Source: Dickeya oryzae
GTDB taxonomy: Bacteria > Pseudomonadota > Gammaproteobacteria > Enterobacterales > Enterobacteriaceae
Assembly (NCBI RefSeq): GCF_009372235.1
Contig: NZ_ML762921.1
Location: 1-64,000, forward strand
Reading direction: 5' to 3'
Length of the DNA stretch: 64,000 nt
Position numbers and translations under genes: made by a program. Under the pieces are notes generated by a model, which worked only from the letters and a program-made list of their open reading frames with translations, was not told the origin of the DNA and did no database searches. Below, piece after piece: positions 19,107 through 28,481 of this stretch; positions within the stretch are counted from its first letter, which is position 1, and the number at the start of each line of letters is the position of its first letter.

Positions 19107-20822
19107 TCAGTCGTAAAAATCAACAGCGGGATCCAGCACCGGTTTAATGATGCCGACACGGATGGCAAAATCGCCAAACCCTTCGCCGCTTTCTCGTTCG
19201 CTGGCCCAACGCGCGACCAGTTGGTCAATCTCCGTCAGGATCTCTTTTTCGGTAATGTTCTCCCGGTACATACGCGGAATGCGGGTACCTTCGCGGTTAC
19301 CACCAATATGCAGGTTGTAACGACCGATAGCTTTCCCCACCAGGCCAATTTCCGCCAGCATGGCGCGGCCACAGCCATTAGGGCAACCCGTTACGCGCAA
19401 CACGATATGGTCATCACCCACGCCGTGTTTCTGCATAATGCCTTCTACCTGTGTGACAAACTCCGGCAGGAAGCGCTCTGCTTCCGCCATCGCCAGCGGG
19501 CAGGTTGGCAGCGAAACACAGGCCATCGAGTTCTGCCGTTGCTCGGTGAGACTATCGTCGATCAGGCCATGCTGTCGTGCCAGCGCCTCGATTTTCGCTT
19601 TATCTTTAGTCGCTACCCCCGCCACGATCAGGTTCTGATTCGCGGTCAGTCGGAAATCGCCTTTGTGGATTTTAGCGATTTCCGCCATGCCGGTTTTTAA
19701 CGGACGCCCCGGGTAATCCAGAATACGGCCATTTTCAATGAACAGGGTCAGGTGCCAGTGATTATCGATCCCCTTCACCCAACCGATGCGATCGCCACGA
19801 CCGGTAAACGCGTACGGCCGAACCGCTTCAAACACAATACCGGCACGACGTTCGACCTCCTGTTTAAAGGAGTCGACGCCTACCCGCTCCAGCGTATATT
19901 TAGTCTTGGCATTTTTACGGTTGGTACGGTTGCCCCAGTCACGTTGGGTGGTGACCACGGCTTCGGCTATCGCCAGTGTCTGTGCCAACGGAATGTACCC
20001 CAACTCACTGGCCGTACGCGGATAAGTGGTCTTGTCGCCATGAGCGATAGACAGGCCGCCGCCGACCAGCACGTTAAAGCCCACCAGTTGGCCGTTATCT
20101 GAAATAGCGACAAAGTTCAGATCATTGGCATGCAGATCCACATCATTCTGCGGCGGGATCACTACCGTGGTCTTGAATTTACGCGGCAGATAGGTCGGCC
20201 CCAGAATCGGCTCTTCATCGGTGGTGGCAACCTTTTCCTTATCCAGCCACACTTCGGCGTAAGCGCGAGTACGCGGCAGCAGATGTTCGGAAATTTTCTT
20301 CGCCCACTCGTAGGCCTGCTGATGCAGCACCGACTCGACCGGATTGGAGGTACAGAGCACGTTACGGTTGACGTCATTGGCGGTTGCCAACGAATCCAGC
20401 CCAACGTCATGCAGCAACTGATGGGCGGATTTCAGATCATTTTTCAAAATACCGTGAAACTGGAAGGTTTGACGGTTCGTGATACGGATACTGCCGTACA
20501 GCGTTTTTTCACCCGCGAACTTATCGATAGCGAGCCACTGCTGCGGCGTCATCACCCCACCCGGCAGACGGCAGCGCAACATCATGGCATGACGCGGCTC
20601 CAGTTTCTGCTCGGCGCGTTCAGCACGAATATCGCGATCGTCTTGCTGGTACATGCCGTGAAAGCGGATCAGCAGAAAATTATCGCCGTTAAAACCACCA
20701 GTCAGACCGTCGTTTAAATCTTGTGTAATCGTACCGCGCAGGTAATTGCTTTCCCGCTTCATACGTTCGGCGTCAGCTAGCGTACCCTCGACCACCAGCG
20801 GACCAGAATATCTTTCGCTCAT
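19107..20822 (-). CDS. cysI: sulfite reductase, hemoprotein beta subunit
   Basis: Six-electron reduction of sulfite to sulfide with a coupled siroheme and 4Fe-4S cluster. The 571-residue protein shows the cluster ligands as C-x5-C in [18 protein letters not shown] and C-x3-C in [12 protein letters not shown], plus substrate-binding arginines and lysines in the N-terminal half. The ATG overlaps the cysJ stop (TAATG), so flavoprotein and hemoprotein are made in a coupled way. Confidence 0.98.
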   Translation of the reverse strand: MSERYSGPLVVEGTLADAERMKRESNYLRGTITQDLNDGLTGGFNGDNFLLIRFHGMYQQDDRDIRAERAEQKLEPRHAMMLRCRLPGGVMTPQQWLAIDKFAGEKTLYGSIRITNRQTFQFHGILKNDLKSAHQLLHDVGLDSLATANDVNRNVLCTSNPVESVLHQQAYEWAKKISEHLLPRTRAYAEVWLDKEKVATTDEEPILGPTYLPRKFKTTVVIPPQNDVDLHANDLNFVAISDNGQLVGFNVLVGGGLSIAHGDKTTYPRTASELGYIPLAQTLAIAEAVVTTQRDWGNRTNRKNAKTKYTLERVGVDSFKQEVERRAGIVFEAVRPYAFTGRGDRIGWVKGIDNHWHLTLFIENGRILDYPGRPLKTGMAEIAKIHKGDFRLTANQNLIVAGVATKDKAKIEALARQHGLIDDSLTEQRQNSMACVSLPTCPLAMAEAERFLPEFVTQVEGIMQKHGVGDDHIVLRVTGCPNGCGRAMLAEIGLVGKAIGRYNLHIGGNREGTRIPRMYRENITEKEILTEIDQLVARWASERESGEGFGDFAIRVGIIKPVLDPAVDFYD

Positions 20823-22642
20823 TAGTACACATCTCTCTGATAACGCCGCTCAAGACGCAGCTCGCTTAAAAACTCATCCGCCTGTTCGGCGTCCATCCCA
20901 CCTTGCTCAGCCACCACGTCCAGCAGCGCGTGCTCCACATCTTTTGCCATGCGATTGGCATCACCGCACACATAAATATGGGCACCATCCTGAATCCAGC
21001 GCCACACCTGCGCGCCTTTTTCACGAATTTTGTCCTGCACATAGACTTTGTGGGCTTGATCGCGTGACCAGGCCAGATCAATGTGGGTCAGCAGCCCCTC
21101 TTTGACGTAGCGCTGCCATTCCACCTGATAAAGGAAATCTTCAGTGAAGTGGGGGTTGCCGAAAAACAGCCAGTTTTTGCCGCCTGCTCCCTCGGCCTCA
21201 CGCTGTTGCATAAACGCGCGGAACGGAGCAATACCGGTGCCGGGCCCAATCATGATAACCGGCGTGTCTGGGTTGGCAGGCAGACGGAAATTATCATTGT
21301 GTTCAATGAACACACGAACGTCGCCCTCTTCGTCCAGCTGGTCAGCCAGATAACCTGACGCACCGCCGCTACGCGCACGGCCTTCATATTCATAGCGCAC
21401 GGCACCGACGGTGATGTGCACTTCACTGCCCACATCGTCCTGTGACGATGCAATAGAGTAGAGACGCGGCGTCAACGGACGCAGCAACCCGATAAGCTGT
21501 TCCGGCGTCAGTTCCACTGGTGCTTCACGCACCATATCCACCAGCGGAGTACGTTGCGCGTACTGCTGCAGGACAGACTTATCCGCCACCAATCCCAACA
21601 AGGTGTCGTTGCGGGACAACGCCGCATAGCTGGCAACGATCGGCGCGGTATTCTGCGTCAGCTCAAAATGGCGTTGTAGTGCTTCGGCCAGCGGCAGGGT
21701 GTTGCCGCCAACGTTGACCGGTTCATCACCTTTTAACCACAACAGACCCAGTAGCTCCTGCACCAGCGCTGGGGAGTTTTCATACCACACCCCTAACGCA
21801 TCACCGGGCTGATAACGCAGGCCAGAATCGCCTAAGTCGATTTCGATATGACGGACATCTTTCTCTGAGTGACGGCCGGTAATCTTCTGATTAGTTACCA
21901 GCGAAGCGGTATAAGGTGCTTCTTTGTGGTACGGGCTGGTGGTCACTGCGTTAACCTGACCAGTAGCAGCGGTTTGTACCGCCGCTGCCGTCTGGCTGGC
22001 GAAACGCGCTTTCAATGCCTCAGCCACCTGATGTCGCCACTGCTCAGCCAACGGCTGGAACTCCACATCAGCATCGACACGATCCAAGAGGCGCTCAGCG
22101 CCCAATTCCGCCAGGCGGCTGTCAAAATCTTTACCAGCCTTGCTGAAGAATTCGTAAGAGGTATCACCCAGACCAAATACCGCGAATGTCAGCCCCGCCA
22201 GCGACGGCGCTTTTTTCGAGAACAGGAACTTGTGTAGCGCCACCGCTTCTTCTGGCGGCTCGCCTTCGCCCTGCGTCGAGGTGACTATCAGCAACAGTTT
22301 TTCCTGTGCTATCTGCTTGAACTTGTAATCACCGGCATTCACCAGCGTCACGGGCAGGTTGGCCGCGAGCAGCTCGTCGCGAACCTGCTCCGCCACACGG
22401 CGCGCGTTGCCAGTCTGGGAGGCTGAAATCAGCGTAATGGCGGCAGGCGGTGCCGCCTCTACAGCGGCTAGCGCGCTGGTCGGTGCCGCGAGCGCACCGG
22501 GTTGCTGCTGAATCACGCCCCAGAAATAGCCAGACAGCCAGGCCAGTTGCGCCGGTGAAAGATCACCGGTCGCCGCCTGAAGACGCGAAAGTTGCTCCGC
22601 GCTCAACGGGAGCTGCGGAGTCGGAGAAGCCGGAATGCTCAT
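20822..22642 (-). CDS. cysJ: sulfite reductase, flavoprotein alpha subunit
   Basis: Passes electrons from NADPH through FAD and FMN to CysI. The 606 residues comprise a flavodoxin-like FMN domain (about 70-205, [21 protein letters not shown] and [12 protein letters not shown]). An FAD-binding barrel follows (RLYSIASS) and then an NADPH domain ([18 protein letters not shown] and [15 protein letters not shown]-like [15 protein letters not shown]). The C-terminal Y completes the FAD stack. First gene of cysJIH, divergent from the gene at 22955. Confidence 0.98.
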   Translation of the reverse strand: MSIPASPTPQLPLSAEQLSRLQAATGDLSPAQLAWLSGYFWGVIQQQPGALAAPTSALAAVEAAPPAAITLISASQTGNARRVAEQVRDELLAANLPVTLVNAGDYKFKQIAQEKLLLIVTSTQGEGEPPEEAVALHKFLFSKKAPSLAGLTFAVFGLGDTSYEFFSKAGKDFDSRLAELGAERLLDRVDADVEFQPLAEQWRHQVAEALKARFASQTAAAVQTAATGQVNAVTTSPYHKEAPYTASLVTNQKITGRHSEKDVRHIEIDLGDSGLRYQPGDALGVWYENSPALVQELLGLLWLKGDEPVNVGGNTLPLAEALQRHFELTQNTAPIVASYAALSRNDTLLGLVADKSVLQQYAQRTPLVDMVREAPVELTPEQLIGLLRPLTPRLYSIASSQDDVGSEVHITVGAVRYEYEGRARSGGASGYLADQLDEEGDVRVFIEHNDNFRLPANPDTPVIMIGPGTGIAPFRAFMQQREAEGAGGKNWLFFGNPHFTEDFLYQVEWQRYVKEGLLTHIDLAWSRDQAHKVYVQDKIREKGAQVWRWIQDGAHIYVCGDANRMAKDVEHALLDVVAEQGGMDAEQADEFLSELRLERRYQRDVY

Positions 22643-22811
22643 TATGGTGTCGGTATCCTTGTTCTGGCTGCGGGCGCGAATGCCGGGTTGCCGCCATAGC
22701 CAATATCATGAAATAGAAAGTCAGATAGGATATAAGGTAACCATCCCTACCTGAACAATTAAAGACAGGATGGCAATATTTAATAACCAAAATGACTAAA
22801 TAGTTTTTTTG

Positions 22812-22837
22812 ATAACACTTATTGCTTTAAGTGTTAT
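22812..22837. promoter_or_regulatory. palindrome between cysJ and the 22955 gene
   Basis: Two perfect 10-bp arms, ATAACACTTA and TAAGTGTTAT, flank a 6-bp spacer in the 312-bp divergent intergenic region (22643-22954). The AT-rich arms and the position between two divergent genes suggest a dimeric regulator's operator. It is 117 bp from the plus-strand gene and 170 bp from cysJ. The regulator is unknown. The rest of the interval should also hold the CysB-dependent cysJ promoter. Confidence 0.5.
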
Positions 22838-22954
22838 TGATCACAATTTATTGCATTGATTATTGGGATGTTTATTTTCCGCTATCGCGCAGACGTGAAA
22901 CCCTAAATAATCCGGGGCAGAACCCTATTTCGTGACCCAGGGAGCATACCGATA

Positions 22955-24667
22955 ATGTGGCAGCGTCGCGCACTGGAACTCAATACCCAGGATATCTGGC
23001 ACTGGCAGCGGGTCATCACGTTGGTGGAATATGCCCGTCGTTACGGTTTCAATACGCTGGTGCTAGGCCAGGCGGACTTGCTGGATAAGCTGGTGACGCC
23101 CGTGGCTTATCAGTCAACCCGCTTTGACGATCGTATCAGCAGTCAACAGCGATCGCGCTGCGTCTACCTCAATCAGGTTGCCGCTTATTGTCGCGAACAA
23201 GGGGTAGCGTTATACCTGCAATGCAAAGAACTGACGTTCCCCACCGACTTGCTATTGCAGTATCCCCATTTACTGGACGATGCACGTCAGTTCCGCATTG
23301 ATACCCACTTCTGGTGTGATTATCTGGCTGCCAAAGTCGAACAACTGATGCAGCAAATTCCGCGATTACATGGGCTGATGCTGGCTATCTCCAACAGCGA
23401 CAGCCTGATACGTTTCGCTCCACCACCCGGTGAAGAGATACAACGCGGCGGCACAGTCCCCCCAGCCACAGACAGCGAACCGGTCTACCGGCAATTGTTC
23501 GCGGCCGTTGCCCGCGTTATCCACGCCCACCAGCGCCACCTGGTATTACGCGCCTTTCCGGCTAATCATCAGGATATGTCCCGTGTACTGGATGCTATCC
23601 GCAGCCTGCCGACTAGCGTATCCGCCGCCATCAAAATGACGCCGGAACGCTTCTGGCCGGAATTTCCCAATAATCCGGCACTGCTGGAACTGGGGGATCG
23701 GGAAGTCTGGGTGGAGTTGGATCTGGCTGGCGAAGAAGTCGGCTGGGGCAATTTACCGTTTTTGCGCTACACCGAAGTACAAGGGCGGTTGTTATGGTGT
23801 CGGGAGAAAAATCCGGCCATCGTCAGCGCAGCTTGTCGCATCAGTTGGGACGGCGTCGATAACCACAGCGTATTAGGCTCGCTGAGCGAGTTCACCCTGT
23901 TTGCTTGCGCGCACCTGCTAAATGACAACGCGCCACCGATGAACGAAAGCGACCTTTTTCGCCGCTGGCTGGCGGAATGCTGGCAATGGCAACCGGATGA
24001 TGAGGTTTGTCACACCATGCGAACCTTGCTGGAACAGGCACAACAGGCGCTGTCGTTATCGATGTACGCACGCCACCACGTGTTCCATCGCCATAGCCTG
24101 TTACCGTCCAGTTATGGTCAGGCGGTGTGGAGCCTGTACGGTCAGCTTAACCGCAATCACTGGCTCCCCGGTTCCGGACGCGATATCACCTTTGAACGTC
24201 AGGAACCGGAACTGGCCTCCCACAATCTGTACCAGATTGTGCGGGAGAAAGACACCGCCTGGCAGTTAGCCGAGCAAAGCCAACAGGCAGCCATGCAGTT
24301 TGTCCGTGACCACCATCTTCCTGAGCCGCTACGTCAGCGCTGGCTGCAAGAATGGCGAGGGCTGGCGCTCTATTGCCGGGCTTTCGTCCATGGACAGAAA
24401 GCCTTTTTCACGTTGCACTATTGCCAGCGTGTGGAAAATAACTGGACGCTACGTGAGATAGCCAAAACCAATATTCAGGCGCTTTATGGCGTAGCCCATG
24501 AAATGGATGATTTCAGCCTGCAACACCGGGATTACCCGGTCAGCATGCATGTCATGTTTGATGCTGATCGCCCACGCTCGCTGGCAGACAGTCTGCAACA
24601 GCAGTTGACTGCGCTCACGCAAGATATTGGTGGTCATCACCCGACAGCGCCACGTCATGAGGCGTAG
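22955..24667 (+). CDS. uncharacterised 570-residue protein, distantly alpha-glucuronidase-like
   Basis: Not firmly recognised. No signal peptide is visible, so it is probably cytoplasmic. The first 330 residues read like a TIM-barrel glycoside hydrolase: YARRYGFNTLVL, YCREQGVALYLQCKEL, QIPRLHGLMLAISNSDS, LVLRAFPANHQD, REVWVELDLAGEEVGWG and RISWDGVDNHSVLGSLSEF. These run in the same order as segments of GH67 alpha-glucuronidases, but no catalytic assignment is claimed. The C-terminal 200 residues are rich in Trp, His and Gln and helical in appearance. It starts at an ATG behind AGGGAG. It neighbours a TogB-like binding protein and a GH28, which suggests a role with uronic-acid oligosaccharides. 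It is convergent with the binding-protein gene, 17 bp apart. Confidence 0.8.
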   Translation: MWQRRALELNTQDIWHWQRVITLVEYARRYGFNTLVLGQADLLDKLVTPVAYQSTRFDDRISSQQRSRCVYLNQVAAYCREQGVALYLQCKELTFPTDLLLQYPHLLDDARQFRIDTHFWCDYLAAKVEQLMQQIPRLHGLMLAISNSDSLIRFAPPPGEEIQRGGTVPPATDSEPVYRQLFAAVARVIHAHQRHLVLRAFPANHQDMSRVLDAIRSLPTSVSAAIKMTPERFWPEFPNNPALLELGDREVWVELDLAGEEVGWGNLPFLRYTEVQGRLLWCREKNPAIVSAACRISWDGVDNHSVLGSLSEFTLFACAHLLNDNAPPMNESDLFRRWLAECWQWQPDDEVCHTMRTLLEQAQQALSLSMYARHHVFHRHSLLPSSYGQAVWSLYGQLNRNHWLPGSGRDITFERQEPELASHNLYQIVREKDTAWQLAEQSQQAAMQFVRDHHLPEPLRQRWLQEWRGLALYCRAFVHGQKAFFTLHYCQRVENNWTLREIAKTNIQALYGVAHEMDDFSLQHRDYPVSMHVMFDADRPRSLADSLQQQLTALTQDIGGHHPTAPRHEA

Positions 24668-24684
24668 CGCTGTCAGGTCGACAA

Positions 24685-25974
24685 TTAGCGGATCACGCGC
24701 TTGAGAATGCGATTACCGGCCTCGCTAAACGTTCTGGCGGAGACTTCCACGGTCTTGTTGCCGTAATCCAGTTGCTCGACCGTTTGCAGAATCAGGCTGG
24801 ACAGTTGCGGGTCTTCAATATATGAAGACACCGGGGTTTGCATCGGTTTTTCCAGTGCCTGCATCAACCCTTTCACCGCCAGATCCTGCGTGTCCAGCTT
24901 CTGGTTATCCTGTAGCGTCTGTCGTGCCACCCGGCTCAGCGGTACGCCGCGCTCGGTCCCCATCAGGAGGCTGCCTTCCGGTTCATTCATCAGGAAATTG
25001 AGCAACAGTGCCGCCTCTTTCGGGTGCCCGCTGTTTTTGCTGATGGCAAACAGCATGGAGGGCTTGAAGAACTGCCCCGGGTTATCCGAGCCGGGCGTCA
25101 TGATGTACGGCCCCAGTTCCAGTTTGGCGGGCGGTGCTAACGGTTCGGCGTATTTTTTCACCACCGAAGCCCACAGTTGCGCCCCGCCGTACTCACCGTT
25201 AATCCACGGACGGGTTTCAAATACTCCCGCCTTGCCAAAGGCGTTGTAGTACTTCGTCGATGGAATAACATGCTCATCCACCAACCGTTTATAGAAACGG
25301 AACGCTTCCAGCCACTGTGCGTCGGTGTAATTAAAGCGCTTGTTCTGCTCGTCAATCATGCCGATATTGAATTTCTGCGTCATATAGGTGTTGAGCAGTT
25401 CCAGCAGCCCTTCCCCGCTGTCTTGCGCCGGGGACGCTAATGGGAAGTAGTTATCACCGAGCTTTTCTTTGAACACTTTGCCAGCCTGAAACAGTTCTTC
25501 CCAGGTGGTGGGATACGCCAGACCGGCTTTTTTCCAGGTATCGACGTTGTAGTACATCACCAGCCCGTTCAGTGAGGTCGAAATAGCGTTCACCTTGCCA
25601 TCGACCGTCGTTAGCGCATCGGCGGGGAAATCCTGCAATTTCAGGGTATCTTTCAGTGTATTGAGGTCATAAAAGCCAGTACCAGTGCGGGAAAAAATCG
25701 GAATCCAGTTCCAGTTGATCTGCATAACGTCCGGCTCCTGACCACTGGCGATTTGCGTTGTCAGGCGTGAAAGATAGCCGTCCCAACCGGTATATTCTGC
25801 TTTAACGGTAATTCCCGGGTATTTCTTCTGGAATGCGTCAATCGCTGCCAGCGTAGCCTGATGACGGCTGTTTCCTCCCCACCAGGCCATGCGTAACGTC
25901 ACCTGTTCCGCAGCCTGAACCTGGCCCAGCAAGGTCAATGCCAACAGCAGTAATCCTGTCAGTAATCTCATCAT
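24685..25974 (-). CDS. TogB-like extracellular solute-binding protein (family 1)
   Basis: Periplasmic sugar-binding protein of an ABC importer. The 429-residue precursor has a Sec signal peptide of about 21 residues ending in AQA/VQA-A. A family 1 binding domain follows, with TLRMAWWGGNSRHQATLAAIDAFQKKYPGI and AEYTGWDGYLSRLTTQIASGQEPDVMQINWNW, closely resembling the oligogalacturonide-binding protein TogB of Dickeya. No permease or ATPase gene is adjacent, so it either shares another transporter such as TogMNA or is an orphan. It is divergent from the GH28 gene. Confidence 0.88.
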   Translation of the reverse strand: MMRLLTGLLLLALTLLGQVQAAEQVTLRMAWWGGNSRHQATLAAIDAFQKKYPGITVKAEYTGWDGYLSRLTTQIASGQEPDVMQINWNWIPIFSRTGTGFYDLNTLKDTLKLQDFPADALTTVDGKVNAISTSLNGLVMYYNVDTWKKAGLAYPTTWEELFQAGKVFKEKLGDNYFPLASPAQDSGEGLLELLNTYMTQKFNIGMIDEQNKRFNYTDAQWLEAFRFYKRLVDEHVIPSTKYYNAFGKAGVFETRPWINGEYGGAQLWASVVKKYAEPLAPPAKLELGPYIMTPGSDNPGQFFKPSMLFAISKNSGHPKEAALLLNFLMNEPEGSLLMGTERGVPLSRVARQTLQDNQKLDTQDLAVKGLMQALEKPMQTPVSSYIEDPQLSSLILQTVEQLDYGNKTVEVSARTFSEAGNRILKRVIR

Positions 25975-26508
25975 GTCCCCGATCCTCTTGGTGTTGTTAT
26001 TTTAGGGCGGAAGGGTAATCAGGCAGGTACAGAGCACCTCCCGCTGGCAAACAAGATAGGCAGATTGCTGTTGTCTTCACCAGTGCCGGGGGAGCCTCTG
26101 ATACGCGTTATGCGGGGCAGGCTGAAAAAATGCGTACCGTCGGCCCTGACAACATTCATTTCATGGACATGGATGCCTTCTTTATCGCACGGCACTCCTG
26201 CTACCTCACAGCCCATCGCCTGCAGTAAACATCTTGCGCGATCTGCTTCACACTTATTTAACAAAAACAAAACACACGCGGTTACTGATGCGGCAGGCCG
26301 ACATCGGAAGGGATTAAAGTGTGATGAAACACACATTACGCTCGGGCGGTGGCGGGTATGACGTTATCACGATCACATTCCGGCTGATGGCGTCAGACAG
26401 GCTGTGAAGGCGCTCTAACCTTCAATGATTTCCCGTCGCGCTACGGCTGCTGACGAGAAAAAGCCGTGCTGGAATAGCCCATCATCTGCCCGATACAGGA
26501 TCACCACC
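25975..26508. other. divergent intergenic region, binding protein / GH28
   Basis: About 534 bp without a supported gene; short frames of roughly 100 codons exist on both strands but lack homology or good starts. It must hold promoters for both divergent genes. The one recognisable element is a CRP-like site at 26320-26335. Confidence 0.5.
26320..26335. promoter_or_regulatory. CRP-like site upstream of the GH28 gene
   Basis: TGTGA-6-ACACA within AAAGTGTGATGAAACACACA matches 9 of the 10 core bases of the CRP consensus TGTGA-6-TCACA. It lies 174 bp before the GH28 ATG in the divergent region. Catabolite control of pectin genes by CRP is well known in Dickeya. Confidence 0.45.
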
Positions 26509-27843
26509 ATGACGCTATCTTTTCGTACCTATCAGCCCGCCGCCGATGGCACTACCCCGGATACCGCACGCTTCCAGCAAGCGCTCGACGACCTGGACGC
26601 ACAGGGCGGCGGCACGCTGGTGGTCGAGTCGGGACGTTATTTGCTAGGGGGCCTGCGGCTTCCTTCGAACTGTTGCCTGCAACTGGATGAAGGCGCGGAG
26701 CTTATCGCCAGCGCCTGTTATGACGATTTTGCCCACACCACGACGCTCAGCGTGGCAGAGCTTTCCGATCGTGCATTTTTGTATGCACGCCAGCAGCGCA
26801 ACATCACCTTGTGTGGAAAAGGAAAAATTACTGGCAGCGCCGATGCCTATTTTTCGGCACAGCCCGATGAGCAAGGCTATCGGTTACCCGCGCAGCATCG
26901 GCCGCGTATTGTGGTACTGGAGGACTGTGAGCAGATTACGATACAGGATATCACTATCGAACACGCGCCGATGTGGACCGTTCATCTGGTGAGTTGCCGT
27001 CAGGTCAACGTCGAACGCCTGACGGTGGATAACGACATGACGATGGCCAACACCGATGCGCTCAATCTCGACAGTTGCCAGGATGTCATCGTCCACGATT
27101 GCCACTTGAGCGCTGCCGATGACGCTTTGTGCATCAAAACCACGGCCAAGCCCCCTACCATGCAATATAAAGCACAGCGTATGACCGTCAGCCACTGCCG
27201 GTTACGCTCACGCAGCTGTGCACTAAAAATTGGTACCGAAACCTTTGCCGATATCGAAGACCTGAACGTCAGCCACTGCACTCTCTACGACTCCAACCGG
27301 GGGATCGGCCTTATTTCACGCGATGGCGGCGCGTTTCGTCGAATTTGTTTTAGTGATATCACGGTCGAATGCGTCACTGCACCGCCGTGTCATTGGGGGA
27401 AAGCAGACCCGATATTCATCTCGGTACGTTACCGCGATCCAACGATAGAACCGGGGGTTATTGAGCAGGTTCGCTTTGTGCGGATAACCGGTGTCAGTGA
27501 AGGGGCCATCAATCTGCACAGTACGCCAGCAGGTTATGTCCGCGATATTCATTTCGAGGACATAACAATGACGCAACAGCCGAGTGATAGTACGGAACAA
27601 GGTTTGTACGACGTTCGCCCGCCCTGTAACCCGGCCCGCCCCACCGGCATGGGACTGGATAACGCGTATCTGGTTAATCCCGATACCGGGCGCGCTTATG
27701 GCGTGGAGGCTTATCCGGGGGGAATGCCCGCGTTGTTTGCTCGCGGCATTAACGGGCTGACATTGCACAACATGACGCTACAACGCCCCTCCCCGTTGCC
27801 TGTCGGCTGGAACCACGATGCGATTATTGAACTGGCAGAGTAG
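26509..27843 (+). CDS. cytoplasmic glycoside hydrolase family 28 protein
   Basis: Parallel beta-helix hydrolase of the polygalacturonase family. The 444 residues start at an ATG at 26509 and show no signal peptide, so the enzyme should act on imported oligomers in the cytoplasm. GH28 catalytic motifs are partly present: NTD in MANTDALNLDSC and DD in AADDALCIK. The usual GHG is replaced by SCALKIGT and RIK by NRGIGLISRDGG, as in GH28 branches that do not cleave plain polygalacturonate. Repeated coils with I/V-x-HD/SHC are evident. An alternative start at 26425 would add 28 residues without a convincing signal. Substrate could be an (unsaturated) oligogalacturonide or a rhamnogalacturonide. Confidence 0.88.
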   Translation: MTLSFRTYQPAADGTTPDTARFQQALDDLDAQGGGTLVVESGRYLLGGLRLPSNCCLQLDEGAELIASACYDDFAHTTTLSVAELSDRAFLYARQQRNITLCGKGKITGSADAYFSAQPDEQGYRLPAQHRPRIVVLEDCEQITIQDITIEHAPMWTVHLVSCRQVNVERLTVDNDMTMANTDALNLDSCQDVIVHDCHLSAADDALCIKTTAKPPTMQYKAQRMTVSHCRLRSRSCALKIGTETFADIEDLNVSHCTLYDSNRGIGLISRDGGAFRRICFSDITVECVTAPPCHWGKADPIFISVRYRDPTIEPGVIEQVRFVRITGVSEGAINLHSTPAGYVRDIHFEDITMTQQPSDSTEQGLYDVRPPCNPARPTGMGLDNAYLVNPDTGRAYGVEAYPGGMPALFARGINGLTLHNMTLQRPSPLPVGWNHDAIIELAE

Positions 27844-27943
27844 CTCTTAGGCTGACAGCGTAATGATTGAACTGACCCCGTGACCTGACCGCCTGATTGC
27901 GCCGTTCCCTTCGGACTGGCGCAACAGACACAAGCGACAGTGG

Positions 27944-27998
27944 CTGCACAAGGGATAGCGACCTTACACAAGGCATAGACCTCACACAAGGTATAGTC
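27944..27998. repeat. three tandem 18-19 bp repeats upstream of queD
   Basis: Three imperfect units, CTGCACAAGGGATAGCGAC, CTTACACAAGGCATAGAC and CTCACACAAGGTATAGTC, lie in tandem in the GH28-queD gap (27844-28076). No gene is supported in that gap. Confidence 0.75.
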
Positions 27999-28076
27999 GG
28001 GTTGTCAGGAAACGTGCTTCACACCGTACTTTCCGGTAGTATGCGACGGTTTTTTGAATGACACGAGAGCATCACC

Positions 28077-28445
28077 ATGCCAACCACACTGTTTAAAGAC
28101 TTCCAGTTTGAAGCCGCACACCGGCTTCCCCATGTGCCGGACGGCCATAAATGCGGCCGCCTGCATGGTCATTCGTTCATGGTTCGGCTGGAAATTACCG
28201 GTGAGGTCGATCCTTATACCGGCTGGGTGATGGATTTCGCCGAATTGAAAGCGGCGTTCAAGCCAACCTGGGAGCGGTTAGATCACCACTACCTCAACGA
28301 GATCCCAGGGCTTGAAAACCCAACCAGCGAGGTGCTGGCCCGTTGGATTTGGCAGCAGCTTAAACCGACACTGCCGTTACTCAGCGCCGTGACCGTCAAG
28401 GAAACCTGCACCGCCGGGTGCATCTACCGCGGCGAAGAGGACTAA
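28077..28445 (+). CDS. queD: 6-carboxy-5,6,7,8-tetrahydropterin synthase
   Basis: Converts dihydroneopterin triphosphate to carboxytetrahydropterin, the second step of queuosine (preQ1) biosynthesis. The 122-residue protein has zinc-binding histidines in FEAAHRLPH and GRLHGHSF, the conserved cysteine of HKCGRLHGH, and a catalytic LDHHYLNE and [11 protein letters not shown] region. It converges with queE, the next pathway enzyme, across 36 bp. Confidence 0.95.
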   Translation: MPTTLFKDFQFEAAHRLPHVPDGHKCGRLHGHSFMVRLEITGEVDPYTGWVMDFAELKAAFKPTWERLDHHYLNEIPGLENPTSEVLARWIWQQLKPTLPLLSAVTVKETCTAGCIYRGEED

Positions 28446-28481
28446 CCCCACACCCGACGCCGCGCGCTATTTCCCGGCTCG

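Noticed and set aside
26019-26361. Opposed frames of about 100 codons in the binding protein-GH28 gap
   Set aside because: No ribosome site, no recognisable domain, and mutual overlap on both strands; a promoter region is more likely.
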